Below are positions 6,418 to 12,021 of a stretch of 12,021 nucleotides of DNA, piece after piece (the first letter of the stretch is position 1; every line of letters begins with the position of its first letter). The translations under genes and the position numbers were made by a program. Source of the stretch: an uncultured Verrucomicrobium sp. (GTDB lineage Bacteria > Verrucomicrobiota > Verrucomicrobiia > Methylacidiphilales > GAS474); contig CAISZB010000130.1 in assembly GCA_903889845.1 (NCBI GenBank), forward strand, positions 1 to 12,021. The letters run 5' to 3'. Below the pieces are notes generated by a model. It made no database searches. It was not told the origin of the DNA and saw only the letters and a list, made by a program, of their open reading frames with translations.

Positions 6418-6899
6418 GGCTTGGCTCCCTTCAGGCTCTTCGAATCCGAAGTCTCGGACTGAAGAAGCCATTCTGCCACGAAGTCCACGTTCAACCTGCC
6501 CCCATGGTGCGCTAGGAATGCTCCCAACTCCTTTTCATTCCACCGGGATGAAAGAGAGGTTAAATCAGGACCGAGTCGGGAAAATCCGACGATGCCGTCA
6601 GTTCCTTCAGGGGGGATACCCATAGCCGCCCATTCGCCAACCCCCGTTCGCCGCTTCCCCCATCCATAATCCATGTCTGCAGAATCGATCTGCCGGGTAT
6701 GGCACACGGCACATCCGCGCCCCAGATAGAACCGCGCAGCAAGAGGAACCTCCCTCTCCGTCACGATTTTCCCGTCTCGCAATTCAGAGCGCCCTGGCAC
6801 GAGCGCGGCGACCTGCACCGAGGGAGACCACACCAGACCGATCCACGAAAAGGCGGCAATCCCGATGAGCAATCCGAAAAAGGAAATCCGTCTATTCAT
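6414..6899 (-). CDS. CcoO-like monoheme cytochrome c, membrane anchored
   Basis: A 161-residue protein with one N-terminal transmembrane helix (~7-25) and a CcoO-like heme domain. The motif RGCAVCHTRQI puts heme ligands at Cys63, Cys66 and His67. It continues as in CcoO (subunit II of cbb3 oxidase) with a WGKRRTG stretch and a GPDLTSLSSRW block (~110-120). CcoO normally carries a methionine ligand in a downstream MPAYPWL-like motif; here the matching stretch reads RLNVDFVAEWLL with no methionine, so the sixth ligand is unclear. At 161 residues it is shorter than typical CcoO (~200). The ATG at 6899 overlaps the upstream gene's stop by 8 bases and is preceded by a G-rich Shine-Dalgarno; the longer frame to 7055 lies inside the upstream gene. 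It probably partners the CcoN-like protein. Confidence 0.8.
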   Translation of the reverse strand: MNRRISFFGLLIGIAAFSWIGLVWSPSVQVAALVPGRSELRDGKIVTEREVPLAARFYLGRGCAVCHTRQIDSADMDYGWGKRRTGVGEWAAMGIPPEGTDGIVGFSRLGPDLTSLSSRWNEKELGAFLAHHGGRLNVDFVAEWLLQSETSDSKSLKGAKP

Positions 6900-7929
6900 C
6901 ACCCCCCCTTCCGAAGCATCCGAGGCCGTAAGCAACCACCCCGATTTCGAACAGTCCCCATCCGATCCATCGCATCCAAAGAAAGGGGGCCAACAAACTC
7001 CCGACCGCCGCGAAAGGCACGTTGGGGTTCGTAAAGGCCAATGCCTGGAGAACACCCCCTATCGCTTCTCCACCGATCAGAAAAAGCAGCCCTCCCGCGC
7101 AAAACCAAAAGGCAATCCGATGCCAGTGCGAAGCTCGCGCGAAGAAACCCAATAAAGCCATCGCTCCCAAAGCGAGAACCGCCAGATCATCGAGGGCCGC
7201 GTCAAAGAGCGTGAGGTGGAGATGGGAACCGATGGAGCGAAATGCAGTAAGCCAGACCAGGAACAACCAAACCGGGAAAGCGATTGCCGCAACGAGAAGA
7301 AATCCTCCGCCCTTTGCATATCGAATCCGCCCCCATCCCCCAGAGCGAAGCAACGGGATCAACGAGGTCAGCCACGCCACGGCAGCAAGCACCAGGAGCA
7401 GTGCCGATGCAATCCCTGCCGTGCCGATCCAGGCCGGAACCGGTCCGGAGGCGATCCGAGCCGCCCCGGCCCATCCTCCGCAAAGCATCAGCACCCAAAA
7501 ACCGAGGCGAGCCGCTCCCTCCTGCGGCAATTCCCATCCCGCCCGTTCCGGCAGGGCGCGGCACAGCACGGCTAGGGCCAGCGGTGCGACCCAAAGGAAA
7601 AGCATCCCTGACTCAGCCCACGCCACCCCTGACGGCAGGGCTTCCCCGGCCTTCTTTCCAAAAGTGAAAACGATCAGGAAGAAAAAAGCCGCGCTCGCAT
7701 ACCTCTCGCTCAGCGAGCGTGGAGACCAAAGCCGGGAAGAACCGAAGGCGGCCAATCCCGCCCAGAAAAACCATCCCTCCACCACCGCATCGTGCGCCGT
7801 CCGGGCCAGCCAAGGAAAATCCCCCCCTTTCCAGTCTAATCCCAAGAACACCCCCGTCACGCGCATGGAGCAAAGCCCCCCCGCAAAAAGGCAACTCAAG
7901 GCCAGAAGCAAAAGGATCTTCTTTTTCAC
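6892..7929 (-). CDS. degenerate heme-copper oxidase subunit I (CcoN-like) membrane protein lacking CuB ligands
   Basis: About 345 residues with ~10 hydrophobic helices. By eye the N-terminal four helices follow CcoN: ARTAHDAVVEGWFF (His46, low-spin heme position of helix II), then FTFGKKAGEA...WAESGMLFLWVAPLA. The C-terminal helices follow CcoN helices IX-XI: GSHLHLTLFD with an HxH pair (His236, His238), and GGEAIGGVLQALAF matching the conserved G-x-x-Q-G region. The middle, where CcoN carries the CuB histidines (a GHN and an HH motif), is much shorter and has no histidine. CcoN is ~470 residues. Inference: it may bind a low-spin heme b and pass electrons to the two cytochromes c, but not reduce oxygen. 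Start is uncertain: GTG 7929 is chosen; TTG 7938 or 7944 fall in a terminator tail, and none has a Shine-Dalgarno. AT-richer than its neighbours. Confidence 0.7.
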   Translation of the reverse strand: MKKKILLLLALSCLFAGGLCSMRVTGVFLGLDWKGGDFPWLARTAHDAVVEGWFFWAGLAAFGSSRLWSPRSLSERYASAAFFFLIVFTFGKKAGEALPSGVAWAESGMLFLWVAPLALAVLCRALPERAGWELPQEGAARLGFWVLMLCGGWAGAARIASGPVPAWIGTAGIASALLLVLAAVAWLTSLIPLLRSGGWGRIRYAKGGGFLLVAAIAFPVWLFLVWLTAFRSIGSHLHLTLFDAALDDLAVLALGAMALLGFFARASHWHRIAFWFCAGGLLFLIGGEAIGGVLQALAFTNPNVPFAAVGSLLAPFLWMRWIGWGLFEIGVVAYGLGCFGRGGDE

Positions 7930-7945
7930 GGGATTCAAAAACAAA

Positions 7946-7975
7946 AAAGGCGCACGGAGATTACCGTGCGCCTTT
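7946..7975 (-). terminator. intrinsic terminator (bidirectional form) behind the AT-hook protein gene
   Basis: AAAGGCGCACGG (7946-7957) and CCGTGCGCCTTT (7964-7975) form a perfect 12-bp stem with a 6-base loop. On the minus strand it is followed by TTTTTTGTTTTT, and on the plus strand by TTTCCCTTTT. It lies 40 bases after the stop of the AT-hook gene and only ~16 bases before the chosen start of the CcoN-like gene, so it may also act as an attenuator in that operon's leader. Confidence 0.88.
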
Positions 7976-7986
7976 CCCTTTTAAAA

Positions 7987-7999
7987 CGAATTAAATTCG
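7987..7999. repeat. 13-bp AT-rich palindrome between the AT-hook gene and the cytochrome operon
   Basis: CGAATT and AATTCG flank a single central base, giving a perfect odd-length palindrome just upstream (in minus-strand sense) of the terminator hairpin. The minus strand contains TTTAAT, a five-of-six match to a -10 box, but no matching -35 was found. It could be an operator over a weak promoter for the cytochrome operon, or chance in an AT-rich spacer. Confidence 0.3.
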
Positions 8000-8014
8000 C
8001 CTGGGGCCGGGGAT

Positions 8015-8413
8015 TTACTTCCCGGTCAGGGCGTATTTGCCGTCGCCCAGCTTCTTGGCGACTTTCTTGCCCGTCGTGTAGAACCAGCTGTTCAGGTTGT
8101 TCGGCTTCGAGCCGACCTTGGCGGCGAGTTCCTTGATCGTGAGGCCCGCGGCCCCGGCCGACTTCAGGGCCTCGACGACCTTGGCCTTGAGGTAACCGGG
8201 CTTCGAGCCCTTCTTCGGGCCGCGCTTGGCGCCGGACGCCTTGGCTGGCTTCCCGGGGGGGCGACCGCGCCGCTTGGCCCCGCTGCCGCCGGTGGCGCCG
8301 AGGTTTTCGAGCTTCGATTCGACGGCGTGCAATTCGGCCTGCAGCTTTTCCTTCAACGCAACAAGCTTCGAGAGTTCCCCGAGCTGCGCACTGGTTAATT
8401 GCGAGAGTTTCAT
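8015..8413 (-). CDS. nucleoid-associated-type DNA-binding protein: coiled coil, AT-hook, winged helix
   Basis: A 132-residue, strongly basic protein that I cannot assign to a named gene. Three parts are visible. Residues ~3-38 have heptad-like leucines (QLTSAQLGELSKLVALKEKL and on), suggesting a dimerising coiled coil. Residues ~44-72 are a Gly/Lys/Arg/Pro linker with an AT-hook core RGRP (49-52, context KRRGRPPGKP) and a second basic KRGPKKG. Residues ~74-130 look like a winged helix: VVEALKSAGAAGLTIKELAAKVG, then NNLNSWFYTTGKKVAKK and a short GDGKYALTGK wing. The layout (oligomerisation, then AT-rich minor-groove binding) recalls H-NS/Lsr2-like xenogeneic silencers by architecture only. There is no Shine-Dalgarno next to the ATG. 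It ends in a strong terminator just before an AT-richer cytochrome operon. Confidence 0.75.
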   Translation of the reverse strand: MKLSQLTSAQLGELSKLVALKEKLQAELHAVESKLENLGATGGSGAKRRGRPPGKPAKASGAKRGPKKGSKPGYLKAKVVEALKSAGAAGLTIKELAAKVGSKPNNLNSWFYTTGKKVAKKLGDGKYALTGK

Positions 8414-8414
8414 A

Positions 8415-8450
8415 GTGTGGAGGTTATTTATTCCTTATTTACCACCACAC
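8415..8450 (-). promoter_or_regulatory. hairpin in the 5' leader of the AT-hook protein gene
   Basis: Arms 8415-8424 and 8441-8450 match at 9 of 10 positions around a 16-base AT-rich loop. In the minus-strand transcript the stem ends one base before the ATG, and the only Shine-Dalgarno-like run (AAGGAA, 8431-8436) is in the loop, 17 bases from the start codon. It could present the ribosome-binding site or be a DNA operator; assigned by eye. Confidence 0.35.
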
Positions 8451-8482
8451 CGCAATTAAAATAAAACGAATAACAATCGCCA

Positions 8483-8815
8483 TTAATCGAGTTTAATCTT
8501 CCCGCCCCAGCCGATCACCTTCGCCTTCGCGGCGGCGGCCTCGGCCTCCTCGATCCGGTTCTCCTTCACGTAGGCCATGGAGAGACTCGTCCAGATCATC
8601 CGGTCGTTGGGGTCGAGGGTCGAGGCCCGGAGCCCGGCCTCGATGGCGCCGGAGAAGTCCCCCAGCTTGTAGCGGGCCATCGTGAGGGCGTGCCAGACCT
8701 CGGGATCGTTCGGCGCGGCCCCGATGGCGGCGAGGTAGGCGGCCTCGGCGGCGGCCAGATCGCCGACGGCGAGGGCGGTGTTCCCGTCGTCCATATACTC
8801 GTCCTTTGTCTTCAT
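8483..8815 (-). CDS. small tetratricopeptide-repeat protein
   Basis: A 110-residue protein made almost wholly of about three TPR units: ~6-37 (GNTALAVGDLAAAEAAYLAAIGAAPND), ~38-71 (EVWHALTMARYKLGDFSGAIEAGLRASTLDPND) and ~72-104 (MIWTSLSMAYVKENRIEEAEAAAAKA), written here as the visible A/B helix pairs. There is no signal peptide or membrane segment, so it is cytosolic. TPR proteins mediate protein-protein contacts; no enzymatic role is indicated. Its ATG overlaps the stop of the cobA-hemD fusion (ATGA), so it is co-translated with the tetrapyrrole genes and may serve as an assembly or regulatory partner there, which is inference from position. The next gene downstream is separated by 69 AT-rich bases without an evident terminator. 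Confidence 0.82.
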   Translation of the reverse strand: MKTKDEYMDDGNTALAVGDLAAAEAAYLAAIGAAPNDPEVWHALTMARYKLGDFSGAIEAGLRASTLDPNDRMIWTSLSMAYVKENRIEEAEAAAAKAKVIGWGGKIKLD

Positions 8816-10356
8816 TGAATGGATTCTTTTTCCGCCGTTTTTCCCGATTTTAATAGCGCTTCAATTAATCCCGAAATCGTCGACTCCGCCGCCTCGACGG
8901 CGACCTCATACCCCAGCTTGCGGAGGGTCGCGCTCGTCACCGGCCCCATGCTGGCGATCCGCAAGCCGGGGGGATGGGCGAGGCCGAGCCGGTGCCAGTT
9001 CTCCGCCGCGCTGGAACTGGCGAAGGTGATCCACGACGCGCCCTCTTCCTCGAAACGTCGCCGCGTTCCCCGGCGGTCCTCGGTCTCCGGCACGGTGCGG
9101 TAAAGGATCCACTCCGTCACCACCCCGCCCAAGGCGCGGAGCGTCTCGGGCAGGCCCTCCCCGGCCAGATCGCCGTGGGGGAAGGCGAAGCGCTTCCCGC
9201 GCACCTCCTCCTCCGCGAAGGCGGCGGCGAGGGCCTCCGAGGTGAAGACCTGCGGCTGTCGCGCGATGCCCAGGGCGCGCGCCCGGACTCGCGCCGCCGT
9301 CCCGGGACCGACGACGGCGATCTTCACGGGACCCAGGGCGCGGATATCGCCGTGCCGTTCCAGGAAGCGGTCGAAGAAGAAGTCGGCGGCGTTCGGGCTG
9401 GTGAGGAGGAGCCAGTCGAAGCGCCCGGAGAAATCGTCCCACGCCCCATCCGAAACCGGCACCGGCTCAATCCGGATCGTCGGGATTTCGAGGATGTCGG
9501 CCCCCAACTCGCGGAGCCGCGAGGAGAGGACCCCGGCCTGCGCCCGCGTCCGGGTGACGACGATCCGCTGGCCGAACAGGGGCCGCGTCTCGAACCAGTT
9601 CAATTCCCCGCGCAGGGAAACGACGCCCCCGATGACGGTGACGGCGGGGGCCTTGAAGCCCCGCGCCTCGGCCTCGTCGGCCAGGGTGCCGAGGGTGGCG
9701 GCGAGGGTCTCCTGCTTCCCCCACGTCCCCCAGCGGACCAGGGCCGCGGGCGTCGCCGGATCGGCCCCGTGGGCCAGCAGCGCCCCGGAGACGGCGCGGA
9801 GCCGCTCGACCCCCATGAGGACGACCTTCGTTCCCTTGAACCGGGCCAGGGCCTCCCAATCGATCGCCGAGTTTTCCTTCGTCGGGTCCTCGTGGCCGGT
9901 GAGGACGGTGAAGCCGGAGGCGAAGTCGCGGTGGGTGATCGGGATGCCCGCATAGGCCGGGGCCGCGATGGCCGAGGTGATGCCGGGGACGACCTCGAAG
10001 GCGAGACCGGCGGCGACGAGTTCCTGCGCCTCCTCCCCGCCCCGGCCGAAGACGAAGGGATCGCCTCCCTTCAAGCGGACGACGGTGCCGCCCGCCCGGA
10101 CCTTCTCGACGATGAGGGCGTTGATCTGGTCCTGCGTGAGGGTGTGGTTCCCGCCGCTCTTCCCTGCGTAGATGATCTCGGCCTCGGGCCGGACGTGGTC
10201 GAGGTGGTCGGGGTTACAGAGGTAGTCGTAGATCACGACGTCGGCGCGGGCCAGGAGGTCGCGCCCGCGCAGGGTGAGGAGCCCCGCGTCACCCGGCCCG
10301 GCCCCGACGAGGTAGGCGATGCCCTGCTTTGAGGGCTGTTGCGGTACGTCGCTCAT
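8812..10356 (-). CDS. cobA-hemD: fused uroporphyrinogen-III C-methyltransferase / uroporphyrinogen-III synthase
   Basis: A 514-residue bifunctional enzyme. Residues ~12-250 are the SAM-dependent methyltransferase (SUMT): VGAGPGDAGLLTLRG (17-31), VRLKGGDPFVFGRGGEE (93-109), VVPGITSAIAAPAYAGIPITHR (122-143, named in parts) and TGHED (153-157). It converts uroporphyrinogen III to precorrin-2, leading to siroheme and cobalamin. Residues ~262-505 are HemD, which cyclises hydroxymethylbilane to uroporphyrinogen III: QRIVVTRTRAQAGVLSSRLR, LLLTSPNAADFFFDRF, VVGPGTAARVRA, ITFASSSAAENW and a final IASMGPVTSATLRKLGYEV. The true start is the ATG at 10356 overlapping the hemC stop; the frame stays open upstream to 10956 but that part lies inside hemC. 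The fusion couples synthesis of the branch-point intermediate with its diversion. Such cobA/hemD fusions are known in several phyla. Confidence 0.95.
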   Translation of the reverse strand: MSDVPQQPSKQGIAYLVGAGPGDAGLLTLRGRDLLARADVVIYDYLCNPDHLDHVRPEAEIIYAGKSGGNHTLTQDQINALIVEKVRAGGTVVRLKGGDPFVFGRGGEEAQELVAAGLAFEVVPGITSAIAAPAYAGIPITHRDFASGFTVLTGHEDPTKENSAIDWEALARFKGTKVVLMGVERLRAVSGALLAHGADPATPAALVRWGTWGKQETLAATLGTLADEAEARGFKAPAVTVIGGVVSLRGELNWFETRPLFGQRIVVTRTRAQAGVLSSRLRELGADILEIPTIRIEPVPVSDGAWDDFSGRFDWLLLTSPNAADFFFDRFLERHGDIRALGPVKIAVVGPGTAARVRARALGIARQPQVFTSEALAAAFAEEEVRGKRFAFPHGDLAGEGLPETLRALGGVVTEWILYRTVPETEDRRGTRRRFEEEGASWITFASSSAAENWHRLGLAHPPGLRIASMGPVTSATLRKLGYEVAVEAAESTISGLIEALLKSGKTAEKESIQ

Positions 10357-11285
10357 GAGCGGGCCTCCAGAAGTTCTTTCGCCAAGGCGCGGCCCAGGGC
10401 CTCCGCCTCGTTCTCGGACCCTTCGACAAAACCGGCACGCGGCGCTTGGCCCACCTCGCTCCACACGATGCCGTCGAGGCGGAAGCGGTTCCCCTCCCGC
10501 CGCGCATGGGCCCCGATCGGGGCGCGGCACCCGCCGCCCAGGCCGAGGAGAAAGGCCCGCTCCGCCGTCACCGCCGCGCGGGTCGGGGCGTCGTCGACCT
10601 GCCGGACGACGGCGCGGGCCTCCCCGTCCCCCGCGCGGACCTGGAGCGCCAACGCGCCCTGCCCCGGTGCGGGAAGAAAAAGATCGGGCCGCAGCGGCAC
10701 GGCGCGGAGTCCCGCCAGATCGGGGTGGAGCCGCTCCAGCCCCGCCGCCGCCAGGACGATCCCGGCCCAGTCCCCGTTCTCGCGCAGCTTCCGCAGCCGC
10801 GTGTCGATGTTCCCCCGCAGCGGCACAATATGAAGATCGGGCCGGAGGTGGAGGAGGAGCGCCGTCCGTCGGGGACTGCCCGTGGCGACGATGCCCCCTT
10901 GCGGGATCGCATCGAGGCCGGTTCCCGCTCCCTTCGTCACCACCACGTCCCGGCAATCGGCCCGCGCCGGGATCGCGCCGAGGACGAGCCCCGCGGGCCC
11001 CTCGACCGGCATGTCCTTCAAACTATGGACGGCGGCGTCGATTCCCCCCGCAAGGAGCGCCTCCTCGATCTCCTTCGTGAAGAGGCCCTTCTCCAGCGGG
11101 ACGGCTGTGGAGGTCGAGGCCCCCTTCTCCCGCGCCGCGGAGAGTTCGTCCCCGCGCGTGCGGATCACGGCGAGCTCGAATTCCCGCCCGGGGAAAAGCG
11201 CGGCCAAACGCTCCCGCACCTGGCCCGCCTGGGCCAGGGCCAGGGCGCTGCCGCGCGTGCCGATGCGGAAGGGTTTCGATTTCAT
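10353..11285 (-). CDS. hemC: hydroxymethylbilane synthase (porphobilinogen deaminase)
   Basis: A 310-residue cytosolic enzyme that polymerises four porphobilinogens to hydroxymethylbilane. Motifs: IGTRGSALALAQAGQV (8-23), KGLFTKEIEEALL (66-78), AVHSLKDMP (85-93) with the catalytic Asp91, GIVATGSPRRTA (131-142), LRGNIDTRLRKL (156-167), LPAPGQGALA (204-213) and GLGGGCRAPIGAHA (248-261), where Cys253 carries the dipyrromethane cofactor. Length is normal for the family (~310). The ATG at 11285 gives the classic N-terminus; the frame stays open further up but only inside hemA. It starts 7 bases after the hemA stop with a weak GAG as ribosome-binding site and overlaps cobA-hemD by four bases at its end, so the genes are one operon. 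Confidence 0.97.
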   Translation of the reverse strand: MKSKPFRIGTRGSALALAQAGQVRERLAALFPGREFELAVIRTRGDELSAAREKGASTSTAVPLEKGLFTKEIEEALLAGGIDAAVHSLKDMPVEGPAGLVLGAIPARADCRDVVVTKGAGTGLDAIPQGGIVATGSPRRTALLLHLRPDLHIVPLRGNIDTRLRKLRENGDWAGIVLAAAGLERLHPDLAGLRAVPLRPDLFLPAPGQGALALQVRAGDGEARAVVRQVDDAPTRAAVTAERAFLLGLGGGCRAPIGAHARREGNRFRLDGIVWSEVGQAPRAGFVEGSENEAEALGRALAKELLEARS

Positions 11286-11292
11286 CTCGGTT

Positions 11293-12021
11293 TTACGCCG
11301 CGCTGTAATCCCCGTGCCCTTCGACCGAGGGATGCGACTGCGTCCCGGCAGCCGCCGCCAGCGAGGCTTCCCACGCCAGCAGTTTCTCCACGTGCGGGAG
11401 GAGGATCCCCTCGCACCGGGCGATCTCGGCACCGCGCTCCCGCTGGTTCGCTTGGGCGATGGCTTCCAGGTCGTCGATGTCGTAGAGGTAAAGGTCGGGG
11501 AGGTGGGTCGCGGAGGGCTCGATGTCGCGCGGCACGGCGAGGTCGATGAGGAAGAGGGGCCGCCCGCCGCGCCGCCGCCGGAGGAGGTCGAGGCGTTCCC
11601 GCGTCAGGACGTAGTGGGGGGCCGAGGTCGAGCTGATGACGATGTCGGCCTTCTCGACGCGCTCCTCGAAGACATCCCAATGGACCGCCTCCCCGCGCAG
11701 CTCGACGGCAAGGGCGACGGCCTTCTCATGCGTCCGGTTCGCGACGACGATCCATTCCGCGCCCCGGCTTTGTAGGGAGCGGGCCGTCCGCTCGCTCGTC
11801 GCCCCGGCGCCGAGGACCATCACCGTCTTCCCCGCGAGGCTGCCGAAGAGCCGCTCCGCCAACTCGACGGCGACGGAGCCGACGGAGACGCTGCCCCGCG
11901 TGATCTGGGTCTTCGAGCGGACCTCCTTCGCCGCCGAGAAGGAGGCCTGGAAGAGGCGGTGGAGCCGCTTCCCCGCCGCGCCCGAGGCGGCGGCGATCCG
12001 GTCGGCGTCCTTCACCAGATC
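11293..12021 (-). CDS. hemA: glutamyl-tRNA reductase, C-terminal two-thirds (partial)
   Basis: 242 codons are present; the frame is open at the window edge, so the N-terminal catalytic domain with the active-site cysteine lies outside. HemA reduces glutamyl-tRNA to glutamate-1-semialdehyde, the first step of C5-pathway tetrapyrrole synthesis. Visible: LHRLFQASFSAAKEVRSKTQI and ITRGSVSVGSVAVELAERL (linker and start of the NADPH domain), then VMVLGAGATSERTARSL (nucleotide-binding GAGxxxxxxA), VVANRTHEKA, ADIVISSTSAPHYVL, FLIDLAVPRDIEP and LYLYDIDDLEAIAQANQRER, followed by the C-terminal dimerisation helices. All are standard. It is the first visible gene of the hemA-hemC-cobA/hemD-TPR operon. 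Confidence 0.97.
   Translation of the reverse strand, partial: DLVKDADRIAAASGAAGKRLHRLFQASFSAAKEVRSKTQITRGSVSVGSVAVELAERLFGSLAGKTVMVLGAGATSERTARSLQSRGAEWIVVANRTHEKAVALAVELRGEAVHWDVFEERVEKADIVISSTSAPHYVLTRERLDLLRRRRGGRPLFLIDLAVPRDIEPSATHLPDLYLYDIDDLEAIAQANQRERGAEIARCEGILLPHVEKLLAWEASLAAAAGTQSHPSVEGHGDYSAA

Noticed and set aside
8974..10332. 452-codon open frame on the + strand
   Set aside because: Antisense to cobA-hemD with no domain features.
10357..10956. 200-codon upstream extension of the cobA-hemD frame
   Set aside because: It lies entirely in hemC in another frame, is low-complexity Arg/Gly/Pro, and the ATG overlapping the hemC stop gives the normal SUMT N-terminus.
1..12021. CRISPR arrays, tRNA genes, insertion sequences, attachment sites
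   Set aside because: No regularly spaced repeats, tRNA-like cloverleaf, transposase/integrase coding region or paired terminal repeats were found by reading both strands.

Overview
This is a 12 kb, GC-rich stretch of bacterial chromosome. The gene set is compatible with a Verrucomicrobiota/PVC-type bacterium: a bacterial deoxyhypusine-synthase-like protein, a coiled-coil/AT-hook/winged-helix DNA-binding protein, and a hemA-hemC-cobA/hemD row ending in a TPR gene. This placement is inference; no rRNA or other phylogenetic marker gene is present, and the RNase P RNA would be the best tool for it.

Layout. Positions 2-1102 (+) hold the end of eutB overlapped by eutC (B12-dependent ethanolamine ammonia-lyase); eutC as given carries a +1 frameshift in a C5 run. 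A convergent deoxyhypusine-synthase-family gene follows (1145-2122, -). Divergent from it is a secreted RlpA-type protein (2329-2841, +), followed by a hairpin-rich intergenic region with no gene. Next is a 692-residue O-antigen-ligase/PglL-like membrane protein with a TPR tail (3082-5160, -). The class A RNase P RNA gene lies at 5281-5747 (+), with an 11-bp P1 helix and a strong terminator.

Positions 5794-7929 (-) hold three overlapping genes: a heme-copper-oxidase subunit I relative that seems to have lost the region carrying the CuB ligands, a CcoO-like monoheme cytochrome c, and a second membrane-anchored monoheme cytochrome c. The first two have clearly lower GC than the rest of the window. 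I regard this as the most unusual content: it looks like an electron-transfer module derived from a cbb3 oxidase but without the oxygen-reducing centre. A strong terminator hairpin sits directly in front of its first start codon.

Positions 8015-8413 (-) encode a nucleoid-protein-like DNA binder with no Shine-Dalgarno next to its start and a hairpin leader. Positions 8483-12021 (-) are a tight tetrapyrrole operon: hemA (partial), hemC, a cobA-hemD fusion and a small TPR gene, joined by ATGA overlaps or a 7-nt gap. It makes uroporphyrinogen III and also methylates it towards siroheme/cobalamin, which fits a genome that uses heme-rich proteins and the cobalamin-dependent EutBC.
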